NCBI GenBank assembly: GCA_934098375.1
Contig: CAKOOC010000007.1
Location: forward strand, 1-44,045
Reading direction: 5' to 3'
Source: an uncultured Bacilli bacterium
Lineage (GTDB): Bacteria; Bacillota_I; Bacilli_A; RF39; UBA660
DNA: 44,045 nucleotides
Part shown: positions 24,078 to 32,455 of the stretch, piece by piece
Layout of the letters: the number at the start of each line of letters is the position of its first letter
Position numbering within the stretch: the first letter of the stretch is position 1
Translations under genes and position numbers: made by a program
The notes under the pieces: generated by a model
The model's database searches: none
What the model was told of the DNA's origin: nothing
What the model saw: the letters and a program-made list of their open reading frames with translations, nothing else

Positions 24078-24818
24078 ATGACAAAAGTATTTAATTTTGG
24101 TGAAGTTAATCCTATAGCAAAAAAACAAAGAATAAAAGAAATAATAATGGCATTATCACCAGAAAAACAAAGAATATTAAAAGAAAAAACAGATAATGAA
24201 AAAGTTTTAAAAATTACGGGAGAGATTAATTTAATTTTCGATAGTTTATATTCTTATAAATATGAAGGTTTTAGATATCTCTTTGGAGAACTTTATGAAA
24301 ACTGTGATTTAAATGATAGAGTTAGAATTACTATTTTAATATGGGATGCTCTTGATGTAATTGATAGTCAAGATAAGAATATTATTATAGATGTTATTAA
24401 AAGTATGTCTTTAGAAGAAGTTTCAAATAAATATGGTATAAGTGTAAATGAAGTTTTAATGAGTCTAAATGATACGCTAGGATATATTAAACATATTAAT
24501 TATATAATGATGCAAAATGGTAAGAAAAATCAAAGGATTGAATCAGTTTATATAACTTTAAGAGAGTATAGCAGGGAAGATGTAGACTGGGCAATAAGTA
24601 AGCTTAGTCTAGCTCATAAGAAAATTTTATATGCTGTTCATGGTTTAAATTTACAGGAGCCTCAGAAAGTTAATATAGATAATGTTCCGTATACAACTTA
24701 TGTGATGCATATTTTACCAGTTTTATCAGGACTATTAGCTAAAAAGAATTGTAAAGTAGAAATGAAAAATAGCCTAAAAGTGGCTCAGATTAAACCAATA
24801 AAAAATGGAAATGACTAA
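24078..24818 (+). CDS. Helical protein with sigma-region-4-like segments, unknown function
   Basis: I do not recognise the family. The 246-residue protein is helical throughout. Residues about 85-130 (DKNIIIDVIKSMSLEEVSNK, then YGISVNEVLMSL) read like a helix-turn-helix of the sigma-70 region 4 type. A second segment (about 165-195: SREDVDWAISKLSLAHKKIL) has a similar cadence. It could be a DNA-binding regulator. ATG 24078 follows GAAAGGTAG. It is monocistronic by position, with its own promoter, and proS has a separate promoter after it. Confidence 0.6.
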   Translation: MTKVFNFGEVNPIAKKQRIKEIIMALSPEKQRILKEKTDNEKVLKITGEINLIFDSLYSYKYEGFRYLFGELYENCDLNDRVRITILIWDALDVIDSQDKNIIIDVIKSMSLEEVSNKYGISVNEVLMSLNDTLGYIKHINYIMMQNGKKNQRIESVYITLREYSREDVDWAISKLSLAHKKILYAVHGLNLQEPQKVNIDNVPYTTYVMHILPVLSGLLAKKNCKVEMKNSLKVAQIKPIKNGND

Positions 24819-24835
24819 ATACTATTTTGTTTGCC

Positions 24836-24864
24836 TTGAAGAAATAAAGAGATATTGTTATAAT
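24836..24864 (+). promoter_or_regulatory. Promoter of proS
   Basis: TTGAAG (24836-24841), 17-bp spacer, TATAAT (24859-24864), 23 nt before ATG 24888. There is no room for a T-box, unlike thrS. Confidence 0.78.
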
Positions 24865-24887
24865 TATTTTAGTTTGGAAGTGGTTAG

Positions 24888-26588
24888 ATGAAACTAAGTA
24901 ATACTTATTTTTATACATTAAGAGAAAATGCTAAAGATGAAGACTCTGTAAGTGGTAATCTTTTAGTTAGAGCAGGAATGATAAAAAAGGTGTCTAGTGG
25001 AATTTATATGTATTTGCCGTTAGGACTTAGAGTTCTAGATAAAATTAAGAAGATTATTAAAGAAGAAATGGATAAGGCAGGAGCTACAGAAATTTTAATG
25101 CCCAGTCTTATTCCTGAAGAAATATATGAAAAATGTGGAAGAGTTGAAGCTTTAGGAAGCTCAATGTTTCATTTGAAGGATCGTTATGATAAACCTTATG
25201 TGTTAGGGCCTACTCATGAAGAATTATTTGCTATTGCGGCTAAGTCAGTAGTAAGAAGTTATAAAGATTTACCTTTTACTATTTATCAGGATGCTCCAAA
25301 ATATCGTGATGAAGCAAGACCAAGGTTTGGACTTATTAGAGTTAGAGAATTTTTTATGAAAGATGCTTATTCTTTTGATAAAGATGAAAAAGGATTAGAT
25401 ATTTCTTATCAAAAAATGTTTGATGCTTATAAAAAAATATTTGATAGAGCACATATAAATTATGCGATAGTAAGAGCAGATACAGGAATTATGGGTGGTA
25501 GTTTATCAGAGGAATTTCAAGCTATTACAGATGTTGGAGAAGATACTTTAGTATTATGTGATAAGTGCGATTTTTCATCAAATATTGAAGTGTCAAAACA
25601 TGTTTCTATAGAAGAAAATAAAGAGGAGCATTTAAAATTAGAAATGGTAGAAACACCTCATATGGAAACTATTTTAGATGTTACTAATTTTCTAAATGTT
25701 GATATTAAGAAAACGGTAAAAGCACTACTAATGAATATAGATGGTAAACTTACGATATTCTTTATTAGAGGCGATAGAGAGCTTAATGAGACAAAAGTAT
25801 GTAAACTTTTAGGAGTAAGTGAAGTTAATTTTGCGGATGATACTTTAATTAGTGAAAGTAATGCGGTTCCCGGTTTTACAGGGCCAGTGGGACTTAAAGG
25901 CGCTAAGATAATTATTGATGAAGAAGTTAGCAAAATGCATAATTTTGTAGTTGGTGCTAATAAAGAGGGATACCATTATATTAATGCAAATATAGAAGAT
26001 TTTACTTATGATATGTGTGCAGATATTGTAAATGTAAAAGAGGGCGATATTTGTCCTAACTGTGGTGGTAAATTATATTTTAAAAAGGGTATTGAAATAG
26101 GTAATACTTTTAAATTAGGAACTAAATATTCAGAAAAGTTTGGTTTAACTTATTTAGATGAAATGAATCAAAGTCATCCAGTAGTAATGGGATGCTATGG
26201 AATTGGGCCAGGAAGAGTTATGGCAGCAGCGGTGGAGCAAAATAATGATGAGCATGGTATTAAATTTCCAATTAATATTGCACCTTTTACAGTAGCAATT
26301 TGTTTACTTAATACAAATGATGAAAATTCGGTAATGATTGCTAGTAAAATTTATGATGAGTTAAATCAAAAGGGCATTGATACTTTACTTGATGATCGTG
26401 ATGAAAGACCAGGCGTTAAGTTTAAAGATTTAGATTTAATAGGGATTCCAATTAGAGTTACAATTGGTAAAAAAATTAATGAAGGACTTGTAGAATTTAA
26501 ACTTAGAAGTGAAGAATCTAGCCAAGATATAAATGTTAACGATATAGTAAAATTTATTGAGGACTATGCTCGTGAAAATAAAAACTAG
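24888..26588 (+). CDS. proS: Prolyl-tRNA synthetase (bacterial type with editing insertion)
   Basis: This class II synthetase charges tRNA-Pro. The 566 residues show GLRVLDKI near the start, motif 2 (YRDEARPRFGLIRVREFFMKDAY), and motif 3 (GCYGIGPGRVMAAAVEQ). An INS editing domain of about 170 residues lies between motifs 2 and 3 (about 225-395), containing the GPVGL segment. The C-terminal anticodon-binding domain ends the protein. Length matches the bacterial ProS of Firmicutes. Confidence 0.97.
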   Translation: MKLSNTYFYTLRENAKDEDSVSGNLLVRAGMIKKVSSGIYMYLPLGLRVLDKIKKIIKEEMDKAGATEILMPSLIPEEIYEKCGRVEALGSSMFHLKDRYDKPYVLGPTHEELFAIAAKSVVRSYKDLPFTIYQDAPKYRDEARPRFGLIRVREFFMKDAYSFDKDEKGLDISYQKMFDAYKKIFDRAHINYAIVRADTGIMGGSLSEEFQAITDVGEDTLVLCDKCDFSSNIEVSKHVSIEENKEEHLKLEMVETPHMETILDVTNFLNVDIKKTVKALLMNIDGKLTIFFIRGDRELNETKVCKLLGVSEVNFADDTLISESNAVPGFTGPVGLKGAKIIIDEEVSKMHNFVVGANKEGYHYINANIEDFTYDMCADIVNVKEGDICPNCGGKLYFKKGIEIGNTFKLGTKYSEKFGLTYLDEMNQSHPVVMGCYGIGPGRVMAAAVEQNNDEHGIKFPINIAPFTVAICLLNTNDENSVMIASKIYDELNQKGIDTLLDDRDERPGVKFKDLDLIGIPIRVTIGKKINEGLVEFKLRSEESSQDINVNDIVKFIEDYARENKN

Positions 26589-26676
26589 GACGCTTTTAGC
26601 AATACTCGCAGCTTACGCTACTTTATTTGTTGGGGTAGGCCTTGCTTATTCTTTGTTTAAATTAATTATGAAATGA
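26572..26676 (+). CDS. 34-residue single-span membrane peptide
   Basis: GTG 26572 is inside the proS end, with TGAGGA 9-12 nt upstream. It encodes MKIKTRTLLAILAAYATLFV then GVGLAYSLFKLIMK: a basic N-terminus, one 20-residue hydrophobic span and a basic end. Its TGA stop touches the start of a good terminator, so the transcript boundary supports it as a real gene translated after proS. Function is unknown; it resembles small membrane peptides that are usually missed in annotation. Confidence 0.5.
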   Translation: MKIKTRTLLAILAAYATLFVGVGLAYSLFKLIMK

Positions 26677-26698
26677 GGCATAAACAGTGCCTTTTTTT
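26676..26698 (+). terminator. Terminator of the proS unit
   Basis: AGGCA (26676-26680), 7-nt loop, TGCCT (26688-26692), T-run. Confidence 0.85.
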
Positions 26699-26729
26699 GT
26701 TATAAATTTTAAAAAATGATAGATGATTA

Positions 26730-26738
26730 TGATATAAT
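26730..26738 (+). promoter_or_regulatory. Extended -10 promoter of the kinase-like pair
   Basis: TGATATAAT is a full extended -10 (TG at 26730-26731, TATAAT at 26733-26738). No convincing -35 is seen. Confidence 0.6.
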
Positions 26739-26761
26739 TTAATTATAAATGGTGATTGATG

Positions 26762-27541
26762 ATGAAACTAGTAAAAAACTTAAAAAGTTTAGATGAATAT
26801 GTTACGGCGAGACAGGATAATAAAGTTTATTTTAAAGGCGAATTATGTTTTTTTAAAACTGGAGATTCTTTATTATTATTAAATGAATTAGTGGCAGAAG
26901 AGCTAGCTAAAGATTTTAAAATTCCTTGTGCTCACTATGAGATTGGTACTTTAAAAGATAAACCAGTGGTTTTAAGTAAATCAGTATTTGAGAAAAATGC
27001 GGTCTTTTATTCATTATTTAATTTAATAGAATATGATATTGATTTAGAAACAATATGGAATGAATTAGACAGAAAATATAAAGACTATGATCTTGTGGCT
27101 AAACTCATGGAAGAAATTGTAAAAGTTTTTCTTTTTGATATACTAATTGCAAATGGTGATAGACATGGTTTAAATCTTTTTATTGAAGAAAGTGCAAAAG
27201 GAATTCAAGTAGCACCTATTTTTGATAATGAAAATATGCTTTGTGAGTTATCAATTTCACATCAAATGTATATTTTAAATACGGAACCGGTAAATCCGGC
27301 AAATAGTACTAATATATTGGAACGTTTTTTACGAATAAGTGATGGAAGGTATGCTAAAACTTTACAAGATAATTTATGGATAATAAGTGAAGAAAATATT
27401 AAAAAAGTTTTTTCTAGAATAGAACAGGAAAGAGGTATTGTTTTAAAGAAAGAGTACAAAAAAACTATTATAGATGGTTTTAAGGCTAATTTGGCAATGA
27501 TAAATGGAGCTTTAGAAAAGACAAAAGCAAAGAGGATATAA
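26762..27541 (+). CDS. HipA-like kinase-fold protein, paralogue 1
   Basis: The 259-residue protein has the catalytic half of the HipA/CtkA-like kinase fold. The loop DILIANGDRHGLN (catalytic Asp133, His135, Asn138) is followed by VAPIFDNENML, whose FDN (Asp155) matches the metal-binding DFG/D-x motif. The N-terminal part is short, with KVYFKG and NELVAEELAKDFKI resembling the lysine and helix C region. Two ATGs follow one another; 26762 has the better spacing to GGTGATT. It is followed by a paralogue whose ATG overlaps its stop, so the two are co-translated. No HipB-type HTH gene is beside them. Substrate unknown. Confidence 0.62.
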   Translation: MKLVKNLKSLDEYVTARQDNKVYFKGELCFFKTGDSLLLLNELVAEELAKDFKIPCAHYEIGTLKDKPVVLSKSVFEKNAVFYSLFNLIEYDIDLETIWNELDRKYKDYDLVAKLMEEIVKVFLFDILIANGDRHGLNLFIEESAKGIQVAPIFDNENMLCELSISHQMYILNTEPVNPANSTNILERFLRISDGRYAKTLQDNLWIISEENIKKVFSRIEQERGIVLKKEYKKTIIDGFKANLAMINGALEKTKAKRI

Positions 27542-28362
27542 TGGAAGGATTAGAAAAGTATCGTGGAAGCGATGGAATAATTAATTTAAATCAGTTAAAT
27601 ATAGAATTAAATGATTTTACTAATTTTTACTATGAGGGGAAACAATATTTTATTAAATGGTCAGATAAAATATTATTGTTAAATGAATTAGTAGCCGCAG
27701 AAATTGCCAAAGACTTTGGGATATCATCGGTTCGTTATGCCTATGCAAGATGTGATTATAATGAGTTTTTTTACGGTGATTGTGTTATTAGTGAATGTGC
27801 ATATCGTGATAATGATAAAGCTTATAATTTAAGTGATTTAGTAGGTGATAAATTAACATTAGAAGATATTTGGAATGCTTTGGAAATTAAATATAAAGAC
27901 GAAGATATAGTATCGGCTTTAATGGATGAAATAGTTAATGTATTCTTATTTGATATATTGATTGCTAATGATGATAGACACAGCTTAAATTTCTTTATAG
28001 TAGAAAATGAAAATGGAGTTAATGTAGCACCACTTTTTGATAATGAATATATGCTTTGTGATAGTTCGATTAATTTTCAGCATTATTCTATAAAAGTAGA
28101 TGAGGGTAATCCCTATTATAAATTTATTCAAGGAAATTTAAGTAGATTTTTACAGATAAGTGATAAAAGATATTTGGATAGATTAGAAAGTAAACTGTGG
28201 ATTATTACATCTAGTAATTTGGATGTTATATTTGAGAGAATTGAAAAGCAAACGGGTTTTCAATTTAGCGATGATTATAAAGAGGGAATAAAAGAAGGAT
28301 TTAATATAAATCATAGTATGATAGAAGAAACAATTAAGAAAACTATAAGTAAAAGGTTATAA
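27541..28362 (+). CDS. HipA-like kinase-fold protein, paralogue 2
   Basis: The 273-residue protein is a paralogue of its upstream neighbour, alignable over the full length. It has NELVAAEIAKDFGI near residue 48, catalytic loop DILIANDDRHSLN (Asp145, Asn150), and VAPLFDNEYML (Asp167). It shares the C-terminal KLWIITSSNLDVIFERIEKQ block. Start ATG overlaps the upstream TAA by one base, preceded by AAGAGG. A recent tandem duplication with divergence in the N-terminal lobe is the simplest reading. Confidence 0.62.
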   Translation: MEGLEKYRGSDGIINLNQLNIELNDFTNFYYEGKQYFIKWSDKILLLNELVAAEIAKDFGISSVRYAYARCDYNEFFYGDCVISECAYRDNDKAYNLSDLVGDKLTLEDIWNALEIKYKDEDIVSALMDEIVNVFLFDILIANDDRHSLNFFIVENENGVNVAPLFDNEYMLCDSSINFQHYSIKVDEGNPYYKFIQGNLSRFLQISDKRYLDRLESKLWIITSSNLDVIFERIEKQTGFQFSDDYKEGIKEGFNINHSMIEETIKKTISKRL

Positions 28363-28635
28363 AAAATAAAATCATTAAAATAGTACCTGTAAACTTTTAT
28401 ATGCTTATTTTATTTTAATGTATGATAATGATACAATCGTTAAATTCATTTATAATGGTTGACTAAAATTAACGAAGGGAAATTTTGATAATTAAAAGTT
28501 AGTAGAAAAAAATCTATTAACTTTTTTATTGTTATTTTTAAAGGAAATTGGTACTTTTTAGGTAATATATATTATAGATGACATAATTTGACAATTTAAG
28601 TTGAGGTAAAATTTTATACTAATACTGGTGATGTT
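28363..28635. other. Intergenic region with a strong terminator
   Basis: The first 130 nt are AT-rich with several possible -10 boxes (TACAAT near 28432, TATAAT near 28452) but no good -35. A strong terminator stands at 28494-28526, 130 nt after the kinase-like pair. A short untranslated RNA between them is possible but not shown. The last 70 nt contain TTGACA with a too-long spacer before TATACT. Confidence 0.4.
28494..28526 (+). terminator. Terminator downstream of the kinase-like pair
   Basis: AAAAGTTAGTAGA (28494-28506), A6 loop, TCTATTAACTTTT (28513-28525), one G-T wobble, T-run. Confidence 0.85.
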
Positions 28636-29073
28636 ATGAAAAAGTTTTTACCTTATATTTTATCTTTAGTAATAGGAATAGTATTTGGTTTTATCTTGTT
28701 TCAAAATAATGGGAGTGATATCAAAAGAGTTTTTAAAGAAGAAGTAAAAGCGACAGGTTTTCAGTTAGGAGTTTTTAATTCCATAGATTTAGCTAGAGAA
28801 TATCAGAAAAAGTTTCCAACTTCCATTATTATGAATGATGATGATGTTTATAGAGTTTATATAAGTATTCTTACTAATAATAAGACAATATCTAAAATGG
28901 AAGAGTATTTAAATAATAATAAAATTGCTTTTTATAAGAAAGATATAGTGGTAAGTGATTCTTCTTTGATAAAAGCTTTAAATAATTATGAAAAGAATAT
29001 GTTAGATGGATCAGAAAGTACATTCATAAGTTTAAATAAGTTAATTATGGAAAGTTATGGTGGTAATATATGA
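28636..29073 (+). CDS. Membrane-anchored SPOR-domain protein (SpoIIB-like by position)
   Basis: The 145-residue protein has an N-terminal membrane span (about 4-23) and a SPOR-like fold: ATGFQLGVFNSIDLAREYQK (about 39-58) and DDDVYRVYISILTN. SPOR domains bind denuded glycan at septa. In B. subtilis spoIIB, with the same anchor-SPOR layout, lies just upstream of maf and radC; here radC follows with a 4-nt overlap. Position plus architecture suggest a reduced SpoIIB. The SPOR match is modest, so the name is left blank. Confidence 0.65.
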   Translation: MKKFLPYILSLVIGIVFGFILFQNNGSDIKRVFKEEVKATGFQLGVFNSIDLAREYQKKFPTSIIMNDDDVYRVYISILTNNKTISKMEEYLNNNKIAFYKKDIVVSDSSLIKALNNYEKNMLDGSESTFISLNKLIMESYGGNI

Positions 29074-29753
29074 AATTAAAAGATTTGCCGGATGAAGAAA
29101 AGCCAAGAGAAAGAATATTAAAGTATGGCGTAAATAATGTAAGTAATGAAGATCTTCTTTCTATTTTGATTAGAACTGGTAATAAAGAAGAAAATGTTAA
29201 AGTTATTAGTAGTAAGGTTTTAGCGAAGATAAAATCAATAAATAATTTAGATGATCTTACGATAAATGAACTTATGGAAATTAAAGGACTTGGTAAAATT
29301 AAAGCAATTACGATCCTTGCGGCCATTGAATTGGGAAAAAGGGTGAGCAATAAAACAATAGATGAAAAAGTACTTTTAAATAATACGGAAATAGTTCATG
29401 AATATTTTGCTAATTTAATTGCGTCTTCAAAACAAGAAGAACTTTTAGTTATTTTACTTGATAATAAAAAAAGATTAATATCTTATGAAATTATGTATAA
29501 AGGGACGTCTACTTCTTCAGTAGTGAGCCCTAAGGAAGTATTTAGTTATGCAATAAAATCTAAAGCAGCGGCGGTTATAATTATGCATAATCATCCATCG
29601 GGAGTTATAACGCCATCTAAAGAAGATGTAAATATTACTAATTCATTAATATATACAGGTAAATTAATTGGGATTCCTTTAATCGATCATTTAATTACTA
29701 ATGGAGTAGAATATTATAGTTTTTTTGATGAGATGATAAAAAATGAAATATAA
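29070..29753 (+). CDS. radC: RadC-family JAB/MPN+ protein
   Basis: The 227-residue protein has an N-terminal helix-hairpin-helix (about 60-80: INELMEIKGLGKIKAI). The metalloprotease-like JAB domain has the motif MHNHPSGVITPSKED, the full HxHPSG-x3-PSxxD signature, with an upstream Glu. Despite the name, a repair role is doubtful in the family. It keeps the Bacillus position upstream of mreC. The start overlaps the SPOR gene by 4 nt and its end overlaps mreC by 11 nt. Confidence 0.94.
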   Translation: MKLKDLPDEEKPRERILKYGVNNVSNEDLLSILIRTGNKEENVKVISSKVLAKIKSINNLDDLTINELMEIKGLGKIKAITILAAIELGKRVSNKTIDEKVLLNNTEIVHEYFANLIASSKQEELLVILLDNKKRLISYEIMYKGTSTSSVVSPKEVFSYAIKSKAAAVIIMHNHPSGVITPSKEDVNITNSLIYTGKLIGIPLIDHLITNGVEYYSFFDEMIKNEI

Positions 29754-30366
29754 ATATAGTCTTTTTATAGTAGTATTTTTATTTGTTTTATTAAGAGAAC
29801 CATTTTTATGTTTAATAACTAATATAAATAAATTTTTTACTGTGCCATCTAATGATTTAGAAATGAATTTAGTAAAGTCAAAGAACATTTATTTAGAAAA
29901 AGAATATAAAAAACTTTTAGATTTTAAAAATAATATAGATATAACTTATGATTATATAATAACTAATACAATAGTTAATAGTTATGGATTTGATAAAATT
30001 TTAATTAATGGTAATGTTTATGATATAAATGATGAAGTTGTAAATGAAAATGGTTTAGTAGGTCTTATAAGTAAAGTAAATGGTAAACATAGTGAAGTGA
30101 CACCAATTTATGATACGAAAATACTAGTTAAAATTAATGACATAGAAGGTAAAATCTTAAGAAAAGATGATAATAATAATTTAATTGTTGGTAATTTATC
30201 TAATTATGATGATATTAATGTTAATGATAAAGTTTATAGTAATAAAGATAGTTATATTGGTAAAGTTGTAAGTGTTTTTAAAAGGGATGTTAATACGGAA
30301 GTGGTGGTAGAAACAACTACCATTCAAAAGAATTGTTATGTGGCAGTTATTAGGAGAAATGCATGA
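29743..30366 (+). CDS. mreC: Rod shape-determining protein MreC
   Basis: The 207 residues comprise an N-terminal membrane span (about 4-20), a coiled-coil (about 35-60), and the MreC beta-domains: NGLVGLISKVNGKHSEVTPI, NLIVGNLSNYDDINVNDKVYS, YIGKVVSVFKRD. It is shorter than the roughly 290 residues of B. subtilis. MreC links the cytoskeleton to elongation-phase wall synthesis. MreB, normally just upstream, is not present between radC and mreC. It overlaps radC and mreD. Confidence 0.9.
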   Translation: MKYKYSLFIVVFLFVLLREPFLCLITNINKFFTVPSNDLEMNLVKSKNIYLEKEYKKLLDFKNNIDITYDYIITNTIVNSYGFDKILINGNVYDINDEVVNENGLVGLISKVNGKHSEVTPIYDTKILVKINDIEGKILRKDDNNNLIVGNLSNYDDINVNDKVYSNKDSYIGKVVSVFKRDVNTEVVVETTTIQKNCYVAVIRRNA

Positions 30367-30758
30367 TTATAGATACATTAATTCTTAATACAAAAGGAAT
30401 ATTACTTTGTTCTTTACTTTTATATGTATTTTATTTAAATGATAGAAATATCTATTTTTTACTTTGCACTGATATTGTTTTAGCAGGCATTCCTTTTTGT
30501 ACGATGATAGTAATAGTTCTTTACTATTTAAATAAACATATTTTTAAAATAATAAATAATACTTTTATAAATGAGCTTATATGTTTAGTTTTTTATTATT
30601 TTATTTTTGGAATAGTTCTTTATAGTATTTATAATGAATTTAATTATTATATTGTAAAGCTATTAATTAATAATTTAGGGTATAATTTAATTTTTTATAT
30701 TTTTGGTCTTTTATGGCTAAGGAGTAAATATAATTTAGTGGTGAACTATGAAAAATAA
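30363..30758 (+). CDS. mreD: MreD-like membrane protein
   Basis: The 131-residue, very hydrophobic protein has about four membrane spans. Similarity to MreD is weak by eye, as is usual in this small family, so the call rests mainly on position directly after mreC (4-nt overlap) and before spoIVFA, and on its size and topology. It would act with MreC in lateral wall growth. Confidence 0.7.
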   Translation: MIIDTLILNTKGILLCSLLLYVFYLNDRNIYFLLCTDIVLAGIPFCTMIVIVLYYLNKHIFKIINNTFINELICLVFYYFIFGIVLYSIYNEFNYYIVKLLINNLGYNLIFYIFGLLWLRSKYNLVVNYEK

Positions 30759-31278
30759 AAAATATATTAAGTCATTAATTATTAGAGTATTAATAAGTAT
30801 TATATTATTTTTAGGGATATCTATTTTTGTAAAAATAAGTGATAAAAATTTACTGCTTTTTAAAAATAATGTATATGATAAATCTTTTAAATTTTCTAAA
30901 ATCTCGAGTTTATATAATAAGTATTTTGGTGATGTACTACCACCCGTAAAAGAAAATGTCGTAAATGCGAATAAAACAATAAATTATAAAGAAGTAAATA
31001 CTTATAAAGATGGAGCAGTATTAACAGGGGTAGATGCAGTTTATCCTTATAAAAGTGGAATTGTAGTATTTACAGGAGAAAAAGAAGATTATGGAAATAC
31101 CATTATTATTCAGGGGATGGATGGAATAGATTATTGGTACGGAAATATTACTGATGTAAATGTAAAATTATATGATTATGTGGAATCAGATAATATAATT
31201 GGTAATGCGAAAGATAAAAAATTATATGTTTTATTTATGAAAAATGGCGAATTATTAAAGTATGAAGAATATATTTAG
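30748..31278 (+). CDS. spoIVFA: SpoIVFA-like degenerate M23 protein
   Basis: The 176-residue protein has a membrane span (about 9-28) and a LytM/M23-like domain at about 95-176. The metal ligands are missing: the segment GNTIIIQGMDGIDYWYGNI has Gln and Asn where active M23 enzymes have His. B. subtilis SpoIVFA is likewise a degenerate M23 protein that holds the intramembrane protease SpoIVFB inactive until the forespore signal. The gene overlaps the next gene, spoIVFB-like, by 17 nt, as expected for that pair. Confidence 0.82.
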   Translation: MKNKKYIKSLIIRVLISIILFLGISIFVKISDKNLLLFKNNVYDKSFKFSKISSLYNKYFGDVLPPVKENVVNANKTINYKEVNTYKDGAVLTGVDAVYPYKSGIVVFTGEKEDYGNTIIIQGMDGIDYWYGNITDVNVKLYDYVESDNIIGNAKDKKLYVLFMKNGELLKYEEYI

Positions 31279-32002
31279 AATAAATCCTGTTACATATTTT
31301 ATTTTAGGAAGTATGATTCTTTGTGGATATTTTAATTATTTTTTGATAATTAGCTTTATTTTATTTATTCATGATTTAGGTCATATTTTAGTAATGAAAG
31401 CTTATAAAATTGAAATATATAAAATAGATATTTTGCCTTTTGGAAGCGTAATAGAAACAAATGTTAATTATAATATTCCTAGTTATAAACTTTTTTGGAT
31501 ATCACTAGCGGGAGTATTGTTTCAAGTTTTACTTTATCCATGTTTTTATTTTTTATATAAATGGGGATTTATAAATGATATTAGTTATAATATTTTTATA
31601 TTTTATAATAATCTAATTATAATATTTAATTTATTGCCACTGATTCCTTTAGATGGTTCTAAAATATTATTAAGTTTAGTAGAAACTATTTGTCCTTATA
31701 AAATCTCTTTAAAGTTATTAAATAGTATAAGTATTTTGGGAACGTTATTATTTGTAATTTTTAATAAAATAACATTAAATGTGCTTCTTATTTGCCTGTT
31801 TATATTCTTAAGAACGTATACAGAAATTTTAAATCATAAATTAATTTTTAATAAATTTTTATTAGAAAGATGTTTATATAACTTAAATTTTAAGAAAGTT
31901 AAATATATAAATAATATAAATAAAATGTATAAAAATAGATTTAATATAATAAATAATCAGAGGGAAGATAAATATTTAAGAGAAAGATTTAAATATGTTT
32001 GA
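31262..32002 (+). CDS. spoIVFB: SpoIVFB-like intramembrane metalloprotease with HDxxH site
   Basis: The 246-residue site-2 protease-family protein has six or so membrane spans. The zinc motif reads HDLGH (37-41) in place of HELGH, an E to D change at the general base. The second motif NLLPLIPLDGSKIL supplies Asp131. In Bacillus the enzyme cleaves pro-sigma-K in the mother cell. Synteny with spoIVFA, rplU, prp and rpmA supports orthology. The stop is TGA. Whether the Asp form is active is open. Confidence 0.88.
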   Translation: MKNIFRINPVTYFILGSMILCGYFNYFLIISFILFIHDLGHILVMKAYKIEIYKIDILPFGSVIETNVNYNIPSYKLFWISLAGVLFQVLLYPCFYFLYKWGFINDISYNIFIFYNNLIIIFNLLPLIPLDGSKILLSLVETICPYKISLKLLNSISILGTLLFVIFNKITLNVLLICLFIFLRTYTEILNHKLIFNKFLLERCLYNLNFKKVKYINNINKMYKNRFNIINNQREDKYLRERFKYV

Positions 32003-32027
32003 TTAACTATACAAAGTAAGTTATAAT
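31999..32027 (+). promoter_or_regulatory. Promoter of the 32045 gene
   Basis: TTGATT (31999-32004), 17-bp spacer, TATAAT (32022-32027). It overlaps the spoIVFB stop codon. Confidence 0.7.
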
Positions 32028-32044
32028 GCCATTAGGTGTTTATT

Positions 32045-32308
32045 ATGGAAAGTTTTGATAAAATAAAACAGAAACTTAGTAATTATGAAACTTATTTAAA
32101 ATCAAATTATGTAGCAAGAGATATTGCTGGGGAAATAGAAGAAAGTATTCTAGGACTAGAAGATAGTTTAAAAGCGAGAAAATTAATGAGAGAAACTTCT
32201 TTAGAAGAGTGCCAAGAAGAAAATTTATTACTTGAATATATTAGTTATATAAAGACTTGTTATTTTAAAGATGTAACTACGCAAAAAAGTAAGGCTGCTT
32301 CATTATAA
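32045..32308 (+). CDS. Small helical protein of unknown function
   Basis: The 87-residue product is helical and charged, with two Cys near the end (EECQEEN and KTCYF). I do not recognise it. ATG 32045 was preferred to GTG 32036 because AGGTG is 6 nt upstream of the ATG. It sits between spoIVFB and rplU, where Bacillus has no gene, and has its own promoter. Confidence 0.6.
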   Translation: MESFDKIKQKLSNYETYLKSNYVARDIAGEIEESILGLEDSLKARKLMRETSLEECQEENLLLEYISYIKTCYFKDVTTQKSKAASL

Positions 32309-32324
32309 AAAACACAGTTATTTA

Positions 32325-32353
32325 TTGACATTATAGGCTATTTTTGGTATAGT
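32325..32353 (+). promoter_or_regulatory. Promoter of the rplU-prp-rpmA operon
   Basis: TTGACA (32325-32330), 17-bp spacer, TATAGT (32348-32353). Confidence 0.85.
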
Positions 32354-32359
32354 CTATTT

Positions 32360-32455
32360 GTTTGTAATTAATTTATAAACCGCACTAAAAAGGTAAAAAG
32401 TGTATTTTTATACCACCTTAAGGGCGAGTCCTAAAAAAGATGGGAGGAAAAATTA
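32360..32455 (+). promoter_or_regulatory. Structured rplU leader (possible L21 leader)
   Basis: A leader of about 100 nt with a hairpin (GGTAAAAA at 32392-32399 against TTTTTATACC at 32405-32414, one bulge) and a GGGAGG ribosome-binding site. Firmicute rplU operons often carry an autoregulatory L21 leader here; whether this matches that consensus needs a covariance search. Confidence 0.5.

Noticed and set aside
28588..28620. TTGACA near TATACT as a promoter for the SPOR-domain gene
   Set aside because: The spacer is 21 bp, too long for a standard sigma-A promoter.
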